Source: Bacteroidota bacterium
GTDB lineage: Bacteria; Bacteroidota; Bacteroidia; JAHEXY01
Length of the DNA stretch: 64,000 nucleotides
NCBI GenBank assembly: GCA_023251875.1
Contig: JAHEXY010000007.1
Location: 234,045-298,044 of the forward strand
Direction: 5' to 3'
Below the pieces are notes generated by a model that made no database searches, had not been told where the DNA came from, and saw nothing but the letters and a program-made list of their open reading frames with translations. Positions 59,866-64,000 of this stretch are shown here, in pieces (within the stretch, counting starts at the first letter, position 1; each line of letters opens with the position of its first letter). The position numbers and the translations under genes are program-made.

Positions 59866-60833
59866 TAAGAATGAGTAGTAAAGGGTAAGGCTTCAAGATC
59901 AACATTTCCTCCTGTAATAATTAAACCTATCTTCTTTCCTTTTAATTTTTCTTTTTGTTTTAGGGCTGCTGCCATCACAGTTGCCGAAGAAGGTTCAATA
60001 ATAATTTTCATTCTTTCCCATACCAATCGCATTGCCTTAATCATTTCTGCTTCGCTGATGGTAATAATTTCATGAATTCCATTTTTTATAATAGAGAAAG
60101 TTCTTTCACTTAAGCTTGCTCTTAAACCATCTGCAAGAGTATTAATGGTTCCGTTTTTTTGTAAGACTCCTGCTTTAAGAGATTGATAAGCGTCATCCAC
60201 TTCTTGTGGTTCTACTCCTATTATCTTGGTTTTAGGATTAAAATATTGTGCAGATAAAATGGTTCCACTTATTAAGCCTCCGCCTCCAATAGGAGCTATG
60301 ATGTAATCTAAATCGGGCATCTCTTCCATGAATTCTTTTGCAGCTGTAGCTTGTCCGCAAATAATTCTATCATCATCATATGGATGTATAAAATGAGCAT
60401 TTGTTTTTGTAATCAAATTTTCTACAGTTACTTCTCTATCTCTCTGTGTTGGGCCACAAAAAATAATTTCAGCGCCATAGCCTCTTATTGCCTCTATCTT
60501 AGGCTTGGCTGAATTTTCAGGCATGATAATATATGCTTTACTATTAAACCATTTTGCAGCAAGTGCAATGGCTTGCCCATGATTGCCGGAAGAGTGGGTT
60601 ACAACGCCATTTGTTTTTTCTTTATCATTCAATTGCAATATGGCATTAGTAGCTCCTCTAATTTTAAATGCCCCCACTTTTTGATAATTCTCACATTTAA
60701 AATAAAGAGAGGCGCCAATAAGTTCATTAATACTTGTAGAAGTAAGTACGGGTGTTTTGTGTATGTATTGTTGAATACGATTGGATGAAGAAACAATATC
60801 TCTTATTGAAGGTACTTTAAATGAGCTAATCAC
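59862..60833 (-). CDS. PLP-dependent threonine/serine dehydratase family enzyme
   Basis: 323 aa fold-type II PLP enzyme. PLP Lys in GAFKIRGA (about 58-65), SSGNHGQAIALAA (substrate loop), the glycine-rich phosphate loop APIGGGGLISG, and a C-terminal ITGGNVD. Length without a C-terminal ACT domain fits catabolic threonine ammonia-lyase, serine racemase or threo-3-hydroxyaspartate ammonia-lyase; sequence alone does not decide. Confidence 0.88.
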   Translation of the reverse strand: MISSFKVPSIRDIVSSSNRIQQYIHKTPVLTSTSINELIGASLYFKCENYQKVGAFKIRGATNAILQLNDKEKTNGVVTHSSGNHGQAIALAAKWFNSKAYIIMPENSAKPKIEAIRGYGAEIIFCGPTQRDREVTVENLITKTNAHFIHPYDDDRIICGQATAAKEFMEEMPDLDYIIAPIGGGGLISGTILSAQYFNPKTKIIGVEPQEVDDAYQSLKAGVLQKNGTINTLADGLRASLSERTFSIIKNGIHEIITISEAEMIKAMRLVWERMKIIIEPSSATVMAAALKQKEKLKGKKIGLIITGGNVDLEALPFTTHSY

Positions 60834-61047
60834 GAATAGAAGATTAATTTTAATTGATAAATTTAAAGATAAATTATCACTTAATTATAAGGAGATTTTA
60901 TTGTTCCTTTAATCGTGAATTACTTTGCTATATTGGAATTGCTTTTTATATTTGAGCCAAGCCGATTGAAATAATTAATTGGCATTACCATTTGTTTTTA
61001 ATATCAAATTGCTGATATTGGAACAAATTTATATTTATCGCTACCAG

Positions 61048-62499
61048 ATGCATAACACAAGAATAATAGCAGTATTAAAAACGCTGACAACAAAAGAGTT
61101 CACAAATTTTGTAAAGTTTGTGCGATCTCCTTTCTATAATACTCATGAGAAGCTAATTGAACTAATTGAAGTACTTCAAAAAGATTACCCAAAATTTACA
61201 AGCGATAGAATTACCAAAGAAAATTTATTAAAGAAGTTATACCCAAGTGAAGCTTATACAGAATTAAAAATAAATCACCTATCATCGTATTTGCTTAAAT
61301 TATTAGAAGATTATTTATCCTATTTAAATTATACCCGTCACGAAATTGTATACAAATACCATTTGGCAAATGAATTGAGAGAACGCAAACTTTTTCCTCA
61401 TTTCGAAAGTATTTTACGTGAAATGCGTGATATACAAGGAAAAGTAAAGTATAAAGATTTTGCCTTTTTCTATAACCAATACAATCTTGAAAAAGAAACG
61501 GAATTGTATAATTCAGATCAAGGCATTATGAAGCAAGACCAGAGCTTGCAAGATCAAATGGATAATTTTGACATCTATTACATCTTAACCAAGCTGCGCA
61601 ATACTTGCAGTATGCTTAATCAAAAACGCATTATTACTGCCGACTACAAATTAAACATGGTTGAAGAGATCATGAATTATTTAGGCTATAACAATAAAAA
61701 ATTTCAGGAAATTCCGCTTATTAATATATACTATAATATTTTCATGCTGTTGGTAAACCCTGATGATGAAAGTTATTATCATAAATTAAAAGAATTACTT
61801 CATGCTAATAAAGCGCATTACGGAATAGAGTTATTGAGAGAAATGTATATGTATCCTCAAAATTATTGTGCTCAAAAAGTAAATCTGGGTAGAAATGAAT
61901 ATTTAAAAGAATTATTTAATCTCAATATTACCTTAACAGAAGAAAAAATCGTTTTTATTGATGGTTACCTTCCTGAACGCGTATATGAAAATACCGTAAG
62001 ACTAGGTTTAAGAATGAATGAAATACAATGGACGTATAATTTTATTGAAAACTATAAAAATTATTTAGATCCTATTACAAGAAACAATGCCTATGCTTAT
62101 AACCTTGCCACTTTTTATTACGAAACCAAAGAATATGAAAAGTCTCTCAAACTATTAAATAAAGTTGAGTTTACGGATTTGTTCTATAATCTAGGGGCAA
62201 AATCATTGTTGTTAAAAATTTATTATGATACCAATGCAATTGAGCCATTCTTATCATTATCAGATGCATTTAAAATATATTTAAAAAGAAATAAATTAAT
62301 ATCTACACAAAGAGTAACATCCTATAGTAATTACGTTCGGTTTGTAAAATCTGTTTTTAATTTAAAACTGCAAATGTTTAATTATGGTAACGACATAAAA
62401 GAAGATAAGCTAAAACGTGTGGAGCAAAGAATTCGTGAAACAGAACCTGTTGCTAATAAAAAATGGATACTTGAACAAATTGAAAAACTGCAGCCATAA
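61048..62499 (+). CDS. Large helical protein of unknown function
   Basis: 483 aa, almost entirely alpha-helical with many Tyr, Leu and Lys, possibly TPR-like (KNYLDPITRNNAYAYNLATF, YYETKEYEKSLKLLNKVEF). Conserved-looking start TKEFTNFVKFVRSPFYNTHEKLI, seen in Bacteroidota hypotheticals. No signal peptide with the start at 61048. It is 12 bp ahead of the permease gene, so the pair is probably co-transcribed. Confidence 0.7.
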   Translation: MHNTRIIAVLKTLTTKEFTNFVKFVRSPFYNTHEKLIELIEVLQKDYPKFTSDRITKENLLKKLYPSEAYTELKINHLSSYLLKLLEDYLSYLNYTRHEIVYKYHLANELRERKLFPHFESILREMRDIQGKVKYKDFAFFYNQYNLEKETELYNSDQGIMKQDQSLQDQMDNFDIYYILTKLRNTCSMLNQKRIITADYKLNMVEEIMNYLGYNNKKFQEIPLINIYYNIFMLLVNPDDESYYHKLKELLHANKAHYGIELLREMYMYPQNYCAQKVNLGRNEYLKELFNLNITLTEEKIVFIDGYLPERVYENTVRLGLRMNEIQWTYNFIENYKNYLDPITRNNAYAYNLATFYYETKEYEKSLKLLNKVEFTDLFYNLGAKSLLLKIYYDTNAIEPFLSLSDAFKIYLKRNKLISTQRVTSYSNYVRFVKSVFNLKLQMFNYGNDIKEDKLKRVEQRIRETEPVANKKWILEQIEKLQP

Positions 62500-62511
62500 G
62501 CTTCTTTTCTT

Positions 62512-63753
62512 TTGAAATTTCCTTTATACATAGCCAAGCGCTACCTTTTTTCAAAAAAGACTCATAATGCTATTAATACTATTTCTATTATTTCGGTAAT
62601 AGGAGTGTGTATTGGTACAGCAGCACTTGTTATTGTGCTTTCGGTTTTTAATGGCTTTGAGGGTTTGGTAATCTCCTTATACAATTCATTTGATCCGGAT
62701 GTTTGTGTTACGGTTGCCAAAGGAAAAACATTCGATATTACTACTTTTCCATTACAACAAATTAAAGCCATTTCAGGCATTAAAAATGTGGCCCAAGTAC
62801 TCGAAGAAAATGCATTGCTCAAATACAAAGACAAGCAATACATTGTAAGTATTAAAGGCGTAAGTACTGAATATACAAAAGTAAGCGGGCTCGACACTAT
62901 GATTATTAATGGAGAGTTTAATCTTTATGGTGGCAATCATCCATTTGCAGTTGTAGGTTACGGGGTGGCACATTACCTCTCACTCGAAATGCATGATATT
63001 GAAAATCCCATTCAGGTTTGGGTTCCCAAATCAGGTGAAGTTTCGATGGCAAATCCAGAGAATGCATTTAACCAAGAGAATCTTTGGCCATCGGGTATTT
63101 TTTCTATCCAACATGAATTTGATTCTAAATATTTAATTGCTTCTTTAGATTTTGTTCGTACTATTTTAGAATCACCAAATAAAGTTTCTGCCTTAGAAAT
63201 TAAATTAAATTCCAATGCAGATGTATCTAAAGTGCAAGAAGAGATTAAAAAAATTGCCGGAAATAATTATGATGTAAAAAACCGATTTGAGCAACATGCT
63301 CTATTATATAAAATAATGAAGTCGGAAAAATGGGCGGTGTATTTTATTTTATCTTTTATTTTGCTCATTGCCACTTTTAATATGGTGGGCTCCTTAACCA
63401 TGCTTATTTTAGATAAAAGAAAAGACATTGCTATTCTCAGAAGCATGGGTGCCAATTTAGAAACGATCAGAAAAATATTTTTTACCGAAGGAATGTTGAT
63501 AGCTTTAAGCGGAGCCATAAGTGGAATTGCAATTGGATTTATAGTTTGTTTACTACAAATAGAATTTGGCTTTATTAAATTGAATACCAGTGGAGCATTT
63601 GTGGTAGATAGTTATCCGATTCAAATACAGCCCATGGATTTTGTTTATGTTTTTATTACCGTAATGGCAATAAGTCTACTTGCCATTATTTATCCTTTAC
63701 AAAGATTAGGCAAGGAAGAATTGAATTTGAGGGCAGTGGACGAATCTTTATAA
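62512..63753 (+). CDS. LolC/LolE-like FtsX-family ABC permease
   Basis: 413 aa. N-terminal helix after PLYIAKRYLFSKKTHNAINTISIISVIGVCIGTAALVIVLSVFNGFE, a typical LolE start, a periplasmic MacB-like domain (about 50-260), and three C-terminal helices with MVGSLTMLILDKRKDIAILRSMG. Expected to release lipoproteins from the inner membrane with a LolD ATPase that is coded elsewhere. The start is TTG at 62512: a stop lies just upstream and no ATG precedes the first helix. Confidence 0.86.
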   Translation: MKFPLYIAKRYLFSKKTHNAINTISIISVIGVCIGTAALVIVLSVFNGFEGLVISLYNSFDPDVCVTVAKGKTFDITTFPLQQIKAISGIKNVAQVLEENALLKYKDKQYIVSIKGVSTEYTKVSGLDTMIINGEFNLYGGNHPFAVVGYGVAHYLSLEMHDIENPIQVWVPKSGEVSMANPENAFNQENLWPSGIFSIQHEFDSKYLIASLDFVRTILESPNKVSALEIKLNSNADVSKVQEEIKKIAGNNYDVKNRFEQHALLYKIMKSEKWAVYFILSFILLIATFNMVGSLTMLILDKRKDIAILRSMGANLETIRKIFFTEGMLIALSGAISGIAIGFIVCLLQIEFGFIKLNTSGAFVVDSYPIQIQPMDFVYVFITVMAISLLAIIYPLQRLGKEELNLRAVDESL

Positions 63754-63820
63754 GATACAGCCAATCAATTATTTGTATAATATATGCACTAATTCAATAT
63801 AATTTTAAAAAATATCTATA

Positions 63821-63828
63821 TATTTTTG
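63821..63828 (+). promoter_or_regulatory. Bacteroidota -7 element TATTTTTG
   Basis: TATTTTTG (TAnnTTTG) 27 bp upstream of the last gene's ATG. Confidence 0.45.
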
Positions 63829-63855
63829 TATATTTATTAGATAAAATAGCAATAT

Positions 63856-64000
63856 ATGTATATTAATAGACCGCTATATCTTCAAAAAATAAATAAAGCA
63901 CTAGAATTACTGCCTATTGTTGTATTAATTGGAGCCCGACAGGTTGGCAAAACTACAATAATGGAACATGTTGAATATGTGGGTAAAAAACTGTTTTTAA
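63856..64000 (+). CDS. AAA-family ATPase (DUF4143 type), 5' part only
   Basis: The visible 48 residues begin MYINRPLYLQKINKALELL and contain a Walker A motif in VVLIGARQVGKTTI, the hallmark of AAA_14/DUF4143 ATPases. The rest lies past the window end. Function of this family is poorly known. Confidence 0.75.
   Translation, partial: MYINRPLYLQKINKALELLPIVVLIGARQVGKTTIMEHVEYVGKKLFL

Overview
The window comes from an AT-rich Bacteroidota genome. Four lines of evidence support this. Four large secreted proteins end in type IX secretion (T9SS) type A sorting domains. Several genes carry the Bacteroidota -7 promoter element TAnnTTTG. Porin O/P and SusD-era style secreted beta-propeller proteins are present, and the RiPP leader is of the lysine-rich, GG-ending type seen in this phylum. 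Genus cannot be decided from the sequence alone. No transposase, prophage core gene or CRISPR array was seen.

Layout. 1-4357: phosphate uptake genes pstA (cut by the window edge), pstC and pstS plus a phosphate-type porin, with matching Pho-box-like 11-bp repeat arrays upstream of pstS and of the porin. 4453-6484: tRNA-Ser(GGA) with its terminator, a membrane coiled-coil protein and comF. 6501-14246: two giant paralogous SBBP/Asp-box T9SS proteins. 14278-16636: hemJ and a peptide-type solute-binding lipoprotein. 16774-20488: three tandem tail-fibre-like secreted paralogs. 20485-21867: LutB-like Fe-S protein. 22038-26470: a compact lanthipeptide-type locus (LanC-like cyclase with a long C-terminal extension, luciferase-like monooxygenase, 81-aa precursor, stand-alone LanB elimination domain), next to a universal stress gene whose second domain is cut short. 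27496-32981: oligopeptidase B-like protease, Kir channel, MeaB GTPase, a beta-propeller-like protein and a yeast-type cytosine deaminase. 32987-38685: rodA, mrdA, mreD, mreC, mreB cell-shape operon. 38885-40483: hipBA. 40667-42193: purH. 42282-47300: two more T9SS Asp-box proteins. 47305-49059: carbamoyltransferase. 49129-55758: a four-gene tightly coupled glycosylation operon (GT2, two GT-C enzymes, and a TMTC-like GT-C with TPRs). 55774-60833: MORN protein, gpmI, an unknown membrane protein, HepT/MntA toxin-antitoxin, DUF421 and a threonine/serine dehydratase-like enzyme. 61048-64000: a helical unknown protein, a LolC/E-like permease, and the start of an AAA/DUF4143 ATPase.

How things connect. 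The most striking regulatory signal is an ECF-sigma-like promoter, GNAAC-N16-(C/A)GTATA. It occurs with identical spacing upstream of all four T9SS Asp-box genes and the first tail-fibre-like gene. A one-base variant lies before the usp gene, and an N17 version before the lanthipeptide precursor. This suggests one alternative sigma factor controls a set of surface proteins and possibly the RiPP. The RiPP locus is unusual because it has the LanB elimination half, cyclase and tailoring oxidoreductase but no glutamylating half and no transporter in the window. Other candidates for novelty are a PstC permease with an inserted PstS-like half domain, a roughly 95-bp leader duplicated upstream of two unrelated genes, and palindromic repeats that have entered coding regions in frame.
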